NCBI GenBank assembly: GCA_022709545.1
Contig: JAKLIP010000002.1
Coordinates: forward strand, 1-64,000
DNA: 64,000 nucleotides
Source: Patescibacteria group bacterium
GTDB lineage: Bacteria; Patescibacteriota; Minisyncoccia; Moranbacterales; GWC2-37-73
Direction: 5' to 3'
Positions 34,663-43,348 of this stretch are shown one piece after another. The notes beneath the pieces are model-generated. The model was not told the origin of the DNA. It worked only from the letters and a program-made list of their open reading frames with translations, and did no database searches. Position 1 is the stretch's first letter. Each line of letters begins with the position of its first letter. The position numbers and the translations under genes are program-made.

Positions 34663-34690
34663 AGCCAGGTACGATAACCCTGGCTTTTTT
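34663..34690 (+). terminator. Terminator after the HExxH-protein gene
   Basis: AGCCAGG-TACGATAA-CCCTGGCT followed by TTTTTT, 45 bp after the stop. Positions 34691-34917 hold no gene or RNA I can recognise. Confidence 0.75.
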
Positions 34691-34917
34691 ATTGATTTAA
34701 AACATTATGTAGCAATATTAACATTATAGTATCTTAATATATATACTGATTGATTTTTGGAACCTCTCGTTTTGTGGCTTATTTAAAATATAAAATTAAA
34801 ATTCAGCATTAAAAGTCCCCCCAGAAATATTCTCTTTGAGATGCAATAATTGGAACCATTCATTTGAAGCTTATATAAAAAACAAAAAGGACTTGCGATA
34901 ACGCAAAATCCCTTAGG

Positions 34918-35007
34918 GTGGACTACTCGTTCATCCATTGGAACCAGCTTTTGGCTGAATTACGTGAATGGGAGAAAATAAAACAAGAGTTTAGTCTTGT
35001 TTTATAG
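34918..35007 (+). CDS. 29-residue microprotein, copy 2
   Basis: GTG start, 29 codons, TAG. It begins MDYSFIHWNQ and is homologous over its full length to the frame at 33244-33333, with the same two tryptophan positions. The ribosome binding site is less clear than for copy 1 (CCTTAGG directly before GTG). The short amphipathic helix could bind a membrane or a partner protein. No function can be assigned. Confidence 0.5.
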   Translation: MDYSFIHWNQLLAELREWEKIKQEFSLVL

Positions 35008-35111
35008 GAAAAATCCACAAATCAAGAACTGTTTTATTATATACTGACAAAATCAAATCGGCAAGAGCAAGAGTCTTTAGTATTTAATATAACAGATAAC
35101 AGATAAGAAAT

Positions 35112-35135
35112 AAGGCAAGGTTTGTGCCTTGCCTT
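35112..35135. terminator. Hairpin with 9-bp perfect stem
   Basis: AAGGCAAGG-TTTGTG-CCTTGCCTT. It lies between copy 2 of the microgene (plus) and a minus-strand gene and could end either transcript, but it lacks a strong T-run on both sides. Confidence 0.4.
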
Positions 35136-35199
35136 ATAATGAATTAAATTATGTGTCCAGAAACTTCTTCTTCCTTAATGTATTTTTTTGGTGAATTTA

Positions 35200-35937
35200 T
35201 TATTTTATTTTTATCGTACTTAACAAATAATTGATTGGAAAATCATATTCTGCAATTCCAAACTTTGGAGCAATAATTTCGATATGATAACCATTCTTTT
35301 GAAAAAAGAATTCTTGGTAGCCTTCTATACCACTTATATTGTCAACTGATGCAACATCCAACTTAATACCATCGGAACCTAATGTAATATTACTTTGCAA
35401 TACCGTTTTATTTTTTTTCTCATCATTTATTCTGTCCTCCATTGTGACTGAATTTTTTTCTATTTTTGAAATATTTATAGAATTTTCAGAGTCAATAAAG
35501 ATGCTAATATCATCTAAGTTATTCTTATATATTTTCCAGTTTTGTGGGTAATTAAAAGAAATTATTTTATCAGAACTTTCATATTTTCTCCACTCTTTTA
35601 GATATTTTTCATATTCTTTGGCATCAACCAAAGCACTTGCGATATTTGGCTTTATCCAAACACCTTTTCTTGGATTAACTTCCTTTCCACTAGCATCCTT
35701 ACTGTCATAGAAATAGCATTGTAACCCGTCAGGATTAGGATTATTCTTATTGCTATTATCACAAGAATTACCAACTGCTAATTCTACTGAAGATTTTGCA
35801 ACTGGTTGAGTTGCTACTGGTTGAGCAACTGGCGCTTGAGTTTTTTTCGCAAACAAATAACCAACAATTCCTGCTGTAATTACCACAATCACGATGATAA
35901 TCGCAATCACAGCAACATTACCTTTTTTGTTTTTCAT
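35200..35937 (-). CDS. Single-pass anchored hypothetical protein
   Basis: The 245-residue protein has one membrane helix at about 8-29 (VIAIIIVIVVITAGIVGYLF), a Gln/Pro/Val linker (30-50), then an extracytoplasmic domain with FNYPQNWKIYK and INYLLSTIKI. Two cysteines around DNSNK and DGLQCYF could form a disulfide. It resembles the protein at 27214-27918 in layout. Such anchored proteins are frequent in CPR genomes; function unknown. Confidence 0.65.
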   Translation of the reverse strand: MKNKKGNVAVIAIIIVIVVITAGIVGYLFAKKTQAPVAQPVATQPVAKSSVELAVGNSCDNSNKNNPNPDGLQCYFYDSKDASGKEVNPRKGVWIKPNIASALVDAKEYEKYLKEWRKYESSDKIISFNYPQNWKIYKNNLDDISIFIDSENSINISKIEKNSVTMEDRINDEKKNKTVLQSNITLGSDGIKLDVASVDNISGIEGYQEFFFQKNGYHIEIIAPKFGIAEYDFPINYLLSTIKIK

Positions 35938-36062
35938 TTTTTTGTATTAAAGAAGTTAAATAAAATACATCAATATTTTACCATATATTCCAGATGTCAC
36001 AAAACTCCTCCAAACTCACTAAAATGAAAATAGGGGTTGAATAATAATTAATCAAAGAATCC

Positions 36063-36263
36063 ATGCTAACCCTGGAACAAATGAAAAAATTACTGGAAGA
36101 TCCGTCCATTCCTGACAATCAGGTTTTGGAAATCCGAGACCAGCTTTACTCGCTGGCCGAGATCATATTTGAGCAATGGCAAATAGACATGGCAAAAGAA
36201 AAGAAGCGTAGGCTTGAAGAAAAGGCTCAAAAAGAGAACATGCCTGCTAATAACCCAGAATAA
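36063..36263 (+). CDS. Small hypothetical helical protein
   Basis: A 66-residue, fully helical protein starting MLTLEQMKKLLEDPSIPDNQ, with a charged coiled C-terminus (AKEKKRRLEEKAQKEN). The segment PDNQVLEIRDQLYSLAEIIFEQW is like that of small proteins common in CPR genomes. No motif for function. The nearest plus-strand neighbour is 900 bp downstream, so it is a single gene. Confidence 0.55.
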   Translation: MLTLEQMKKLLEDPSIPDNQVLEIRDQLYSLAEIIFEQWQIDMAKEKKRRLEEKAQKENMPANNPE

Positions 36264-36343
36264 TCCCTTTTTTGAGAGATTAAATTAGAATAGTGTTATA
36301 AATCAAAAAAGAAGTCTTGTGACAAGACTCCTCTGTTTTGCTG

Positions 36344-36417
36344 TGGGCGCAGAGGGATTCGAACCCCCGACCATTGGCTTAAAAGGCCACTGCTCTACCA
36401 ACTGAGCTATGCGCCCA
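36344..36417 (-). tRNA. tRNA-Lys (anticodon TTT)
   Basis: A 74-nt cloverleaf: acceptor TGGGCGC/GCGCCCA, D arm TAGCTCAGTTGGTAGAGC, anticodon loop CTTTTAA (TTT), T arm GGGGG-TTCGAAT-CCCTC. The top pair of the anticodon stem is a G-A mismatch. CCA is not encoded, so it must be added by CCA-adding enzyme. Confidence 0.95.
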
Positions 36418-36534
36418 AATATTTTTTGTGTCTTTCAAAAAATAAACAGCATTTCCAGTATAGTAAAAAAAATACCTTGCGTCAATACTAAAATATTAGG
36501 TATTTTTCAAATTTAACAATAAATTATTCCTTGA

Positions 36535-37029
36535 TTATTTCTGTCTTCTTGCAAAAATTAAAAATAACAATGGCATAATCATCCAAAAAAGCTTCCACCA
36601 GGGATCGATTAAATAAACAAGATACTTTTCTGAAATATACTGCAAAGCTTCAGTGTTCGCCAGGAAAGAAAAAGTAATACTGAGTAAAAGCATAATTTCT
36701 AAAAAACTCATTACAAAAACCTTCCAGGTAACTAATTTGTTATTATATTGATGAATGCAAAAAATATATTTATTAAGTAATGTTAATAAAATCACAAAAA
36801 TAAAAAATATAAACAAATAAGAATACTTAGAAAAAATAATCATGTCTTTAGGAATGACCTGCAAAAAGGCAAGTGAAACATAGATGTTTACAAGAAAGTC
36901 ATAAATATGAAATCTTCCAATAAAAAACCAAAATACTCCGCTAACCAAAAGAACTATCAGAATTAATATTATTGATTCCGCCAAATTTTTGTCTACTCCA
37001 AAATTTTGAAAAATTAAATTTAAGTACAT
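36535..37029 (-). CDS. Multi-pass membrane protein
   Basis: The 164-residue protein has four or five predicted membrane helices (about 18-40, 45-62, 66-85, 103-123, 138-160) and hardly any loops. It resembles small CPR membrane proteins of unknown role (some near CvpA-type or DUF-class proteins), with no motif I can name. It is transcribed away from the PEGA gene, from the 105-bp gap between them. Confidence 0.6.
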   Translation of the reverse strand: MYLNLIFQNFGVDKNLAESIILILIVLLVSGVFWFFIGRFHIYDFLVNIYVSLAFLQVIPKDMIIFSKYSYLFIFFIFVILLTLLNKYIFCIHQYNNKLVTWKVFVMSFLEIMLLLSITFSFLANTEALQYISEKYLVYLIDPWWKLFWMIMPLLFLIFARRQK

Positions 37030-37134
37030 TTATTTTTAAAAAAGTTAAATCTTTTTAAAGTATACACGATTTTAAAAAATATAAAAGCATCGTTATAGAC
37101 AAAAAATCATTGTAGACATATAATAAGCCTTATT

Positions 37135-38631
37135 ATGAACGAATTTCAGATATCTAAAAGAATCTTTTTTTGGACGCTGTTTGTCCTTTTTTGGCTTATT
37201 TCAGCCATAGTTATCGGATATACTTTCGGTTATAGGTTTAGTTTTCAAAAAGGTATCTTCATTTATGGAGGGTCATTGACATTGAAAACAATTCCAAAAA
37301 CAGTTGATGTATATTTAGATGGAAAATTAATGCCTCCAAACATGCTCAGTATTATAAATAAATCCTATCATATTAATGGAATCACGCCTGGAGAACATTT
37401 TCTTGAACTCAGGGCTTCCGGATATCAATCATGGTCAAAAAAAATATCCGTCCACAGTGGAATTTCTACTGAATTCTGGAATATTATTTTAGCCCAAGAT
37501 TCTTATGTGCGTGAAAATTACAAAAATGAAAAAGCTGAAAAATTATTCATATCGCCGTATAAGAATATAGCAGCATTTACTCAACAAACGGAAAATGATT
37601 TTTTTGTAAAGGTTCTCGATACAGAAACAAAAGAAATACTAGAGGTTTTTCATTCAAATGATTGTATTTTTACTCAGGATGATAAGGAAAATATTGAATG
37701 GTCTCCTCAGGCTCATAAGATTATTATACCCGTTATAAAAAATGGGGAAAAAAATTATTTCATAGTTACAATAGACACTAAAGAAGCTCTTAATCTTAAA
37801 GATATATCTGGAATAAACAATCTTTCCAGCGTTCGCTGGGACTCAAGAAATAAGGATGTTCTGTTTTTTATGTCTGACGATAAACTATATAATTTAGATA
37901 CAAATAATATCCAAGACAAAAAAATCATATCAGAGCATATTGCCAGTTATGATATGAACTCTGATTATTTGTTTTATTTTCAACTTCCCGAGGGTATTGT
38001 ATATAAAAAAAGCTTGGATAACACAGATAACCCTAAACAAATTACTACATCAAGTCCTGAAAATATGAGTGATAATTCATATCAAATAATCATATATGAC
38101 GAATACAGAATTGTTTTTTTGAATAAAAGCCGTAATTTATATATTTATAATAAAGGTGAAACAGCCACCTATTTTAAGAAACTTTCAGATAATGTCTATG
38201 GATCTCAATTTTCTGACGATGGGAAAAAACTCCTTTTTTGGACAGACAAAGAAATTTCAGTCTATTTTATGCGCAAATGGGAAGAACAACCAACAAGAAA
38301 TGAAGATGAACTTACATCTTTAACTTATTCATCTGATCATATCCAAAAAGCACAATGGACTGCTGATTACGAACATGTTTTATTCACAAATAACAATAGA
38401 ATAAAATTAATCGAAATTGATAATCGCGACAATCGAAATATAATGGATGTGCTAAATCTTAACGGAAATAGTTCTATTATGGTAAACGATTTTACAGACG
38501 AAAAACTTTATTTTACTGAAAAGAATGACCAGGGACACAATATTCTTTACTCAATTTATTTTCCAGAACTTCAGGCAATCTTACAAAAAATGTTGCCTAA
38601 TAATTCACAAGAAAGCATTAAAAATGAATAG
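37135..38631 (+). CDS. PEGA-domain, WD40-like membrane-anchored protein
   Basis: The 498-residue protein has an N-terminal membrane helix (about 10-31), a PEGA domain (about 45-115: SLTLKTIPKTVDVYLDGKLM, then ITPGEHFLELRASGYQSW), then a strand-rich propeller-like region (SxxxxKILFW, WTADYEHVLFT) to about 480. PEGA domains are wall- or surface-associated. The last 20 residues are polar. The gene faces the ribosomal operon tail to tail and shares its terminator. Confidence 0.8.
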   Translation: MNEFQISKRIFFWTLFVLFWLISAIVIGYTFGYRFSFQKGIFIYGGSLTLKTIPKTVDVYLDGKLMPPNMLSIINKSYHINGITPGEHFLELRASGYQSWSKKISVHSGISTEFWNIILAQDSYVRENYKNEKAEKLFISPYKNIAAFTQQTENDFFVKVLDTETKEILEVFHSNDCIFTQDDKENIEWSPQAHKIIIPVIKNGEKNYFIVTIDTKEALNLKDISGINNLSSVRWDSRNKDVLFFMSDDKLYNLDTNNIQDKKIISEHIASYDMNSDYLFYFQLPEGIVYKKSLDNTDNPKQITTSSPENMSDNSYQIIIYDEYRIVFLNKSRNLYIYNKGETATYFKKLSDNVYGSQFSDDGKKLLFWTDKEISVYFMRKWEEQPTRNEDELTSLTYSSDHIQKAQWTADYEHVLFTNNNRIKLIEIDNRDNRNIMDVLNLNGNSSIMVNDFTDEKLYFTEKNDQGHNILYSIYFPELQAILQKMLPNNSQESIKNE

Positions 38632-38649
38632 ATCTTTTGCTTGGAAATT

Positions 38650-38675
38650 AAAAAACACCCTGTTGGGTGTTTTTT
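38650..38675. terminator. Bidirectional terminator between PEGA gene and rpsI
   Basis: AAAAACACCC-TGTT-GGGTGTTTTT, perfect stem with A- and T-runs on both sides. It ends the plus-strand PEGA transcript and the minus-strand ribosomal operon. Confidence 0.8.
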
Positions 38676-38682
38676 AAAATTT

Positions 38683-39306
38683 TTAACGTTTCGCCCATTG
38701 CGGACTCTTTCTGGCTTTCTTGAGCCCAGCTTTTTTTCTTTCTACTCTTCTTGAGTCACGTGTCAAAAGCTTAAGATCTTTTAATGTCTTCTTGAGTTTA
38801 TCATCATATTTAACTAAAGCTCTAGCAATTCCTAGCCTGACAGCCTCAACTTGTCCATTAAAACCTCCTCCTCTTACAATAGCCATAATGCGAACCTTAT
38901 CTTCCATTCCAACTGCTTTAAGCGGGGTTAATAAATTGACTTGAAGAGAAGAGGCAGGAAAATATTCACTAAAAATTTTACCATTTATAATTATATCATT
39001 TTCGGTTGACTTATTATTTTCAAAAAGACGAATTTGTGCAACAGCTGCTTTTCGGCGTCCTAAAGCGTAAAAATATTTTTCATTATTTTTTTTAGTAGTC
39101 TTTTCAACACTTTCTTTTCTTACTTCTCTTACTGCTTTCTCCTTAATTACTTCTCCCCCATTTACATCGCTATATGAATTATTGCTGGAAGTTTTTTTTA
39201 TTTCTTTTGGAATCCCAACAATTTTACCAGCTTTTGGCCTGGTTTTTTTGTTCTTTTTAACAGTTTCAGCTGTTTTCTTGGTTTTATCTACTTTTTTTAC
39301 TGCCAT
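38683..39306 (-). CDS. rpsI: 30S ribosomal protein S9
   Basis: The 207-residue protein has a normal S9 body (YFYALGRRKAAVAQIRLFE to DSRRVERKKAGLKKARKSPQ, ending QWAKR in place of the usual YSKR). It carries an unusual 75-residue lysine-rich N-terminal extension that is probably unstructured. S9 binds 16S rRNA near the P-site tRNA with its C-terminal tail. It is last in the operon, 4 bp after rplM. Confidence 0.95.
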   Translation of the reverse strand: MAVKKVDKTKKTAETVKKNKKTRPKAGKIVGIPKEIKKTSSNNSYSDVNGGEVIKEKAVREVRKESVEKTTKKNNEKYFYALGRRKAAVAQIRLFENNKSTENDIIINGKIFSEYFPASSLQVNLLTPLKAVGMEDKVRIMAIVRGGGFNGQVEAVRLGIARALVKYDDKLKKTLKDLKLLTRDSRRVERKKAGLKKARKSPQWAKR

Positions 39307-39310
39307 ATTT

Positions 39311-39700
39311 TTAATGTGTTACTTCAATATTTTTATGATTATGTTCAATACCAGAATATACATAAAGCCTGGCCATCATCTTTTCTCTTAATTTATTTTT
39401 GGGAAGCATTCCGTATACTGCATTTTGTATAACTTTTTTTGGGTCTTTTTTGAGCAAATTTTTCAAAGAAATAGATGATATTCCACCAGGATAACCACTA
39501 AAATGATGGTACATTTTTTTTTCTAATTTTTTACCAGTAGTAAGCACCTTGTCTGCATTGATAACAACAACAAAATCTCCACCATCGATATTCGGAATAT
39601 AATCAGTTTTATTCCTACCGTCAAGAATCTTAGCAATTTCAGTCGCTAAGCGTCCCAGTACTTTTCCTTGTGCATCAAAAAGATGTTTTTGTCTTTTCAT
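39311..39700 (-). CDS. rplM: 50S ribosomal protein L13
   Basis: A 129-residue protein, slightly short (E. coli 142). It has DAQGKVLGRLATEIAKIL, VVINADKVLTTGKK, KMYHHFSGYPGG and AVYGMLPKNKLR, all family hallmarks. It belongs to the assembly core of the large subunit. rplM-rpsI is the standard pair; here it follows rplQ, as in many bacteria. Confidence 0.97.
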   Translation of the reverse strand: MKRQKHLFDAQGKVLGRLATEIAKILDGRNKTDYIPNIDGGDFVVVINADKVLTTGKKLEKKMYHHFSGYPGGISSISLKNLLKKDPKKVIQNAVYGMLPKNKLREKMMARLYVYSGIEHNHKNIEVTH

Positions 39701-39726
39701 AGTATTCCTGCTAATTTTTAATTATT

Positions 39727-40092
39727 CTACACAAATTCAATAACAGCCATCTTGGCTCCATCACTTTTTCGCTGCATTATTTTAACAATTCGAGTATATC
39801 CACTGTTACGTCCTGAAAATTTATTAGAGAAATCTCCAGACAACTTCTTTATAGCTACAACAGGCAATTCTTTTCTTAAATCTCTTATAATCGCTACTTT
39901 CTTTATTTTACTGACAGACATTTTCTTGACTTTAGTTATAATCTTATCCATTATTGGTTTTATTTCCTTAGCCTTTGCCTCTGTTGTAGTTATTTTTTCT
40001 TTCATAATTAAGCTACCCAACAATGTTCTGATAAGTGCTGTTCTCTGTTTTTTTATCCTGCTGAATTTTCTACCCCTGACTAAATGTTTCAT
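39727..40092 (-). CDS. rplQ: 50S ribosomal protein L17
   Basis: A 121-residue protein that starts MKHLVRGRKFSRIKKQRTAL, with LIMKEKITTTEAKAKEIKPI and a GYTRIVKIMQRKSDGAKMAV end. It sits at the polypeptide exit region. The start follows the rpoA stop by 1 bp, which is the conserved rpoA-rplQ junction. Confidence 0.97.
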   Translation of the reverse strand: MKHLVRGRKFSRIKKQRTALIRTLLGSLIMKEKITTTEAKAKEIKPIMDKIITKVKKMSVSKIKKVAIIRDLRKELPVVAIKKLSGDFSNKFSGRNSGYTRIVKIMQRKSDGAKMAVIEFV

Positions 40093-40093
40093 A

Positions 40094-41059
40094 TTATTGC
40101 TTTAAAGTTAGCCCAAATTCTCCAATAGCTTTTTTTATTTCTTTAATTCCTTTATCTCCCATACCTTCCAGCATACGAAGCTCTTCCTCGCTATTTTTTA
40201 TAATATCTTTTACTTTTATAATTTTTCCAGCCTCAAGAACATTTAATGTTCTGGTTGAAAGATTTTTCAGATCAATAACTTTTATTTTTAAAGGGTCAAT
40301 GTTTTCTTCAATTTCTTGTTTTTCCTCCGATAATTCAGTTTCGCTAACTTCATCTTTTTTTGTTTCTTCAGCAACTTCAATTCCTCCAAGAACTGAGAAT
40401 TGCTCAACTAATATAGAAACAGCTTTTTTAAAGGCTTCTTCGGGAGTTATACTTCCGTCAGTTACAATTTCAAGAGTAATTTTATTATAATCTGTTCTTT
40501 TTCCAACACGCATATTCTCCACTTCATAATTCACTCTTTGTATGGGGGTATATACTGCATCAATAGCAATAACTCCAATCTCTTTTTCTGGTCTATGCTG
40601 TTGATCAATTGGCACATATCCCAAGCCAGTTGAAACTTCGAATTCCATTTCGAGTTCTGTTTTTTTATCGGTTACTGTAGCAATAACCTGATCTTTATTA
40701 ACGACTTCCACGCTTGATGGACATTTAATTTCTTTTGCTGTTACCCTTCCCTCTCCTTTAAATTTAAGACTAACTTTTACTGGTTCGTCATCATACATTT
40801 TAAATCTTATTTTTTTAAGATTTAAAATTATCTGCACTGCATCTTCCATTACCCCATCAATTGTGGAAAACTCATGCGAAATCCCTTTTATTTTTACCGA
40901 CGTGATTGCCGCACCTTTTAAAGATGCCAAAAGAACTCGCCTTATAGCATTTCCAATAGTCATACCATAACCCGGATAACATCCTAGAATTTCAAATTTA
41001 CCGCTTTTATCATTAATAGGAGTAAATTTTGGATTTTGAGGAAGTGACACTGTATTCAT
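40094..41059 (-). CDS. rpoA: RNA polymerase alpha subunit
   Basis: The 321-residue protein has the N-terminal dimerisation and assembly domain (1-225; GNAIRRVLLASLKGAAITSV) and, after an acidic linker (about 235-255), the C-terminal helix-hairpin-helix domain (LSTRTLNVLEAGKI to LEGMGDKGIKEIKKAI). Both domains are present, so UP-element and activator contacts are possible. Length is typical. Confidence 0.97.
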   Translation of the reverse strand: MNTVSLPQNPKFTPINDKSGKFEILGCYPGYGMTIGNAIRRVLLASLKGAAITSVKIKGISHEFSTIDGVMEDAVQIILNLKKIRFKMYDDEPVKVSLKFKGEGRVTAKEIKCPSSVEVVNKDQVIATVTDKKTELEMEFEVSTGLGYVPIDQQHRPEKEIGVIAIDAVYTPIQRVNYEVENMRVGKRTDYNKITLEIVTDGSITPEEAFKKAVSILVEQFSVLGGIEVAEETKKDEVSETELSEEKQEIEENIDPLKIKVIDLKNLSTRTLNVLEAGKIIKVKDIIKNSEEELRMLEGMGDKGIKEIKKAIGEFGLTLKQ

Positions 41060-41147
41060 ATCCTCTTTTTAACGGATAATCCATGGGATATTCCACGAAA
41101 AATTCGTTATTAATTAAAAAAGTTAATAAAAACAAAAAATATAATCA

Positions 41148-41783
41148 TTAGCGCGAATATGACTCCACAACCATCTGAGGATCTACATGTATTCCTATGT
41201 CCTCACGAGTTATTGATGCAATAATTTTACCTTCCATTTTCGATATATCAAACTGTATCCAGCGAGGAAAATTTTTCTTAGCTTGTATTAATTGAATTTG
41301 GTTCTTAAAATAAGGTTTTTCTTTTTTTGATTCTTTTATGCCAATAACATCACCTACCTTAACTCGATAAGAAGGAATAGTATTTTTTTTGCCATTAATA
41401 GTAAACAATCCATGAGTAACAAGCTGCCTAGCTTGGATAGGAGAATTTGCAAATCCTATTTTGCGAACTATATTATCCAGCCGCATTTCTAAACGTTCCA
41501 TGAGAAGATCTCCAGTAACTCCCGGCTTATTTTCAATTTCTTTGTAATGTTTCCTGAATTGTTTTTCAAGTACACCATACATGCGCTTTATTCTTTGCTT
41601 CATAGCAAGTTGTTTTCCATATTCACTTAAACCCCTAGACATGTTTTTTCCATGAACTCCTGGAGCGTATGGACGACGAGCAATAGCACACTTTGCACTG
41701 TCACATCTGTCACCTTTAAGAAAGAGCTTTTCTGATGCTCTGCGACATTTTTTGCATTTTGATCCTAATAAACCTCTAGCCAT
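41148..41783 (-). CDS. rpsD: 30S ribosomal protein S4, zinc-binding type
   Basis: The 211-residue protein carries four cysteines C10, C13, C27 and C32 (SKCKKC, then RCDSAKC), the zinc-containing form. Its S4 RNA-binding domain is around MRLDNIVRKIGFANSPIQAR. It starts 16S assembly and may autoregulate the operon in some bacteria. The gene lies 43 bp after rpsK and 89 bp before rpoA. Confidence 0.97.
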   Translation of the reverse strand: MARGLLGSKCKKCRRASEKLFLKGDRCDSAKCAIARRPYAPGVHGKNMSRGLSEYGKQLAMKQRIKRMYGVLEKQFRKHYKEIENKPGVTGDLLMERLEMRLDNIVRKIGFANSPIQARQLVTHGLFTINGKKNTIPSYRVKVGDVIGIKESKKEKPYFKNQIQLIQAKKNFPRWIQFDISKMEGKIIASITREDIGIHVDPQMVVESYSR

Positions 41784-41826
41784 ATCTTATATATTGAAAT
41801 TTTTTAAAATTTTAAGACCTATAAAC

Positions 41827-42312
41827 TTACACTCTTCTCGGTTTTTTTGGACGACATCCGTTATGAGGAATCGGTGTTTCATCTTTGATGGAAACAAGAT
41901 CGAATCCTCGATTCACCAAAGATCTTATAGCTGATTCTCGGCCACTACCCACCCCTTTAACAAAGACTTCTAATTCTTGTACTCCATATTTTTTCACTTT
42001 TTCGGTAACATCCTGTACTACCTGTGTCGCTGCATAAGGAGTAGCTTTTTTGGCACCCTTAAATCCTAATAATCCAGAACTCGACCACCCTATCATCGCT
42101 CCGTTCATGTCTGAAATCATCACCATTGTATTATTATAGGTGCATTTTATATGCGCTTGTCCCTTGCTAATTTGTCGCTTAATCTTCTTTTTTTTCTTTT
42201 TTATTTCAGTTTCTGAATTTTCCTCAATTTTATCATTTTCATTTTCAACAACTCCCCTGATTTCAGGAACCGCTTCTTTGGTTTCTTCGTTTTTTTTAAT
42301 TTCGTCTGCCAT
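41827..42312 (-). CDS. rpsK: 30S ribosomal protein S11
   Basis: I start at MADEIKKNEE (42312, 161 aa), 28 bp after rpsM; a longer frame would overlap rpsM by 50 bp. It has an N-terminal acidic then lysine-rich extension of about 45 residues, then the S11 body GQAHIKCTYNNTMVMISD to TPIPHNGCRPKKPRRV. It forms the platform near the anti-Shine-Dalgarno sequence. The last residues match the family exactly. Confidence 0.97.
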   Translation of the reverse strand: MADEIKKNEETKEAVPEIRGVVENENDKIEENSETEIKKKKKKIKRQISKGQAHIKCTYNNTMVMISDMNGAMIGWSSSGLLGFKGAKKATPYAATQVVQDVTEKVKKYGVQELEVFVKGVGSGRESAIRSLVNRGFDLVSIKDETPIPHNGCRPKKPRRV

Positions 42313-42340
42313 ATATTCTATAAAGATTGAAAATTTATTT

Positions 42341-42727
42341 TTAAGTCTTAGATTCTGTCCTTCGTCCGCTTCCCATTGTTCTTCGAACATTTCCCCTGAC
42401 TGTTCTGCTATTAGTTTTCGTTCTTTGCCCTCTCACTGGCAAACCACGCACATGTCTAATACCGCGATAACTTCCAACTTCTTTTAGTCTTTTAATATTA
42501 GTTTTTACTTCATGTTTCAATTCTCCTTCAACTTTATATTTTTTTTCTATTTCATCACGTAATTTATTTGCGTCTGCACCTGATAACAAATTTGTCCTAG
42601 TTTTAGGATCTATATCCAGAAGTTTTAAAATTTTTTTACTCGTTGAAGGTCCTATGCCATAAACATAAGTTAGAGCCACCTCTATTATCTTTTCATCGGG
42701 AAGATTTATTCCAGCAATACGTACCAT
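42341..42727 (-). CDS. rpsM: 30S ribosomal protein S13
   Basis: A 128-residue protein with RIAGINLPDEKIIEVALTYV, YGIGPSTSKKIL and the basic tail GLPVRGQRTKTNSRTVRG. It contacts the P-site tRNA and the large subunit (bridge B1). Length is typical. It follows rpmJ by 35 bp. Confidence 0.97.
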   Translation of the reverse strand: MVRIAGINLPDEKIIEVALTYVYGIGPSTSKKILKLLDIDPKTRTNLLSGADANKLRDEIEKKYKVEGELKHEVKTNIKRLKEVGSYRGIRHVRGLPVRGQRTKTNSRTVRGNVRRTMGSGRRTESKT

Positions 42728-42762
42728 AAACTAAAAAAATTAATAAATAAAAAAAATACTTG

Positions 42763-42876
42763 TTATCCTTGTCTTTGTTTGTGCTTTGGAGTGCTACAAA
42801 TAACATAAACCTTTCCTTTACGCTTTACAATTTTGCACTTAGCACATATTTTTTTAACCGATGCTCTTACTTTCAT
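42763..42876 (-). CDS. rpmJ: 50S ribosomal protein L36
   Basis: A 37-codon frame beginning [20 protein letters not shown] with C11, C14, C27 and H32, the zinc-binding form. It lies 7 bp after infA and in its usual infA-rpmJ-rpsM order. It is too short for routine open-frame lists but the match is complete. Confidence 0.97.
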   Translation of the reverse strand: MKVRASVKKICAKCKIVKRKGKVYVICSTPKHKQRQG

Positions 42877-42883
42877 AAATTTA

Positions 42884-43108
42884 TTATATTCTCTGTGTTA
42901 TTCTACCTTTAGTTAAATCATAAGGACTCATTTCCATTAATACCCTGTCTCCCGGCAGCAATCTTATATAATTAACCCTCATTCTTCCAGAAATATGCGC
43001 AAGGACTTCATGCCCATTATCTAAACGCACCTTAAACGTAGTACTTGGCAGTGTTTCTATAACAACACCTTCTATTTTTATTATTTCCTTCTCTTGTTTT
43101 AACGGCAT
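42884..43108 (-). CDS. infA: Translation initiation factor IF-1
   Basis: A 74-residue OB-fold protein with [40 protein letters not shown] and [19 protein letters not shown]. It blocks the A site during initiation. It is first in the operon and lies behind the strong promoter at 43238-43266. Confidence 0.97.
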   Translation of the reverse strand: MPLKQEKEIIKIEGVVIETLPSTTFKVRLDNGHEVLAHISGRMRVNYIRLLPGDRVLMEMSPYDLTKGRITQRI

Positions 43109-43237
43109 ATTTTGGTTTACTTTACAACATAAAAATAGAGGGGGTTACTTCCAGAAAACTATCCTCATTCGTGAAAAATCAAATAGTAAAAACCTCTATC
43201 TGGATAGACTATTAAACTATTTTAAAAACGTACAGCA

Positions 43238-43266
43238 ATCTTAACAAAATACCATTTTTTTGTCAA
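43238..43266 (-). promoter_or_regulatory. Promoter of the infA-rpsI operon
   Basis: -35 TTGACA at 43261-43266, 17-bp spacer, -10 TAAGAT at 43238-43243, leaving a leader of about 120 nt ahead of infA. It is the only strong promoter upstream of nine translation and transcription genes. Confidence 0.7.
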
Positions 43267-43348
43267 CTGTAAATATAAGTGTTGTATTTTTAATACAATT
43301 TTTACTTTTATAAAGCCACTTTTTAAAAATAAAAACTATTAATCTAGT

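Noticed and set aside
34847-34905. A possible third microgene copy around AATTGGAACCATTC
   Set aside because: Only the short word TTGGAACCA is shared with the two microgenes; no start codon and no further similarity in that frame.
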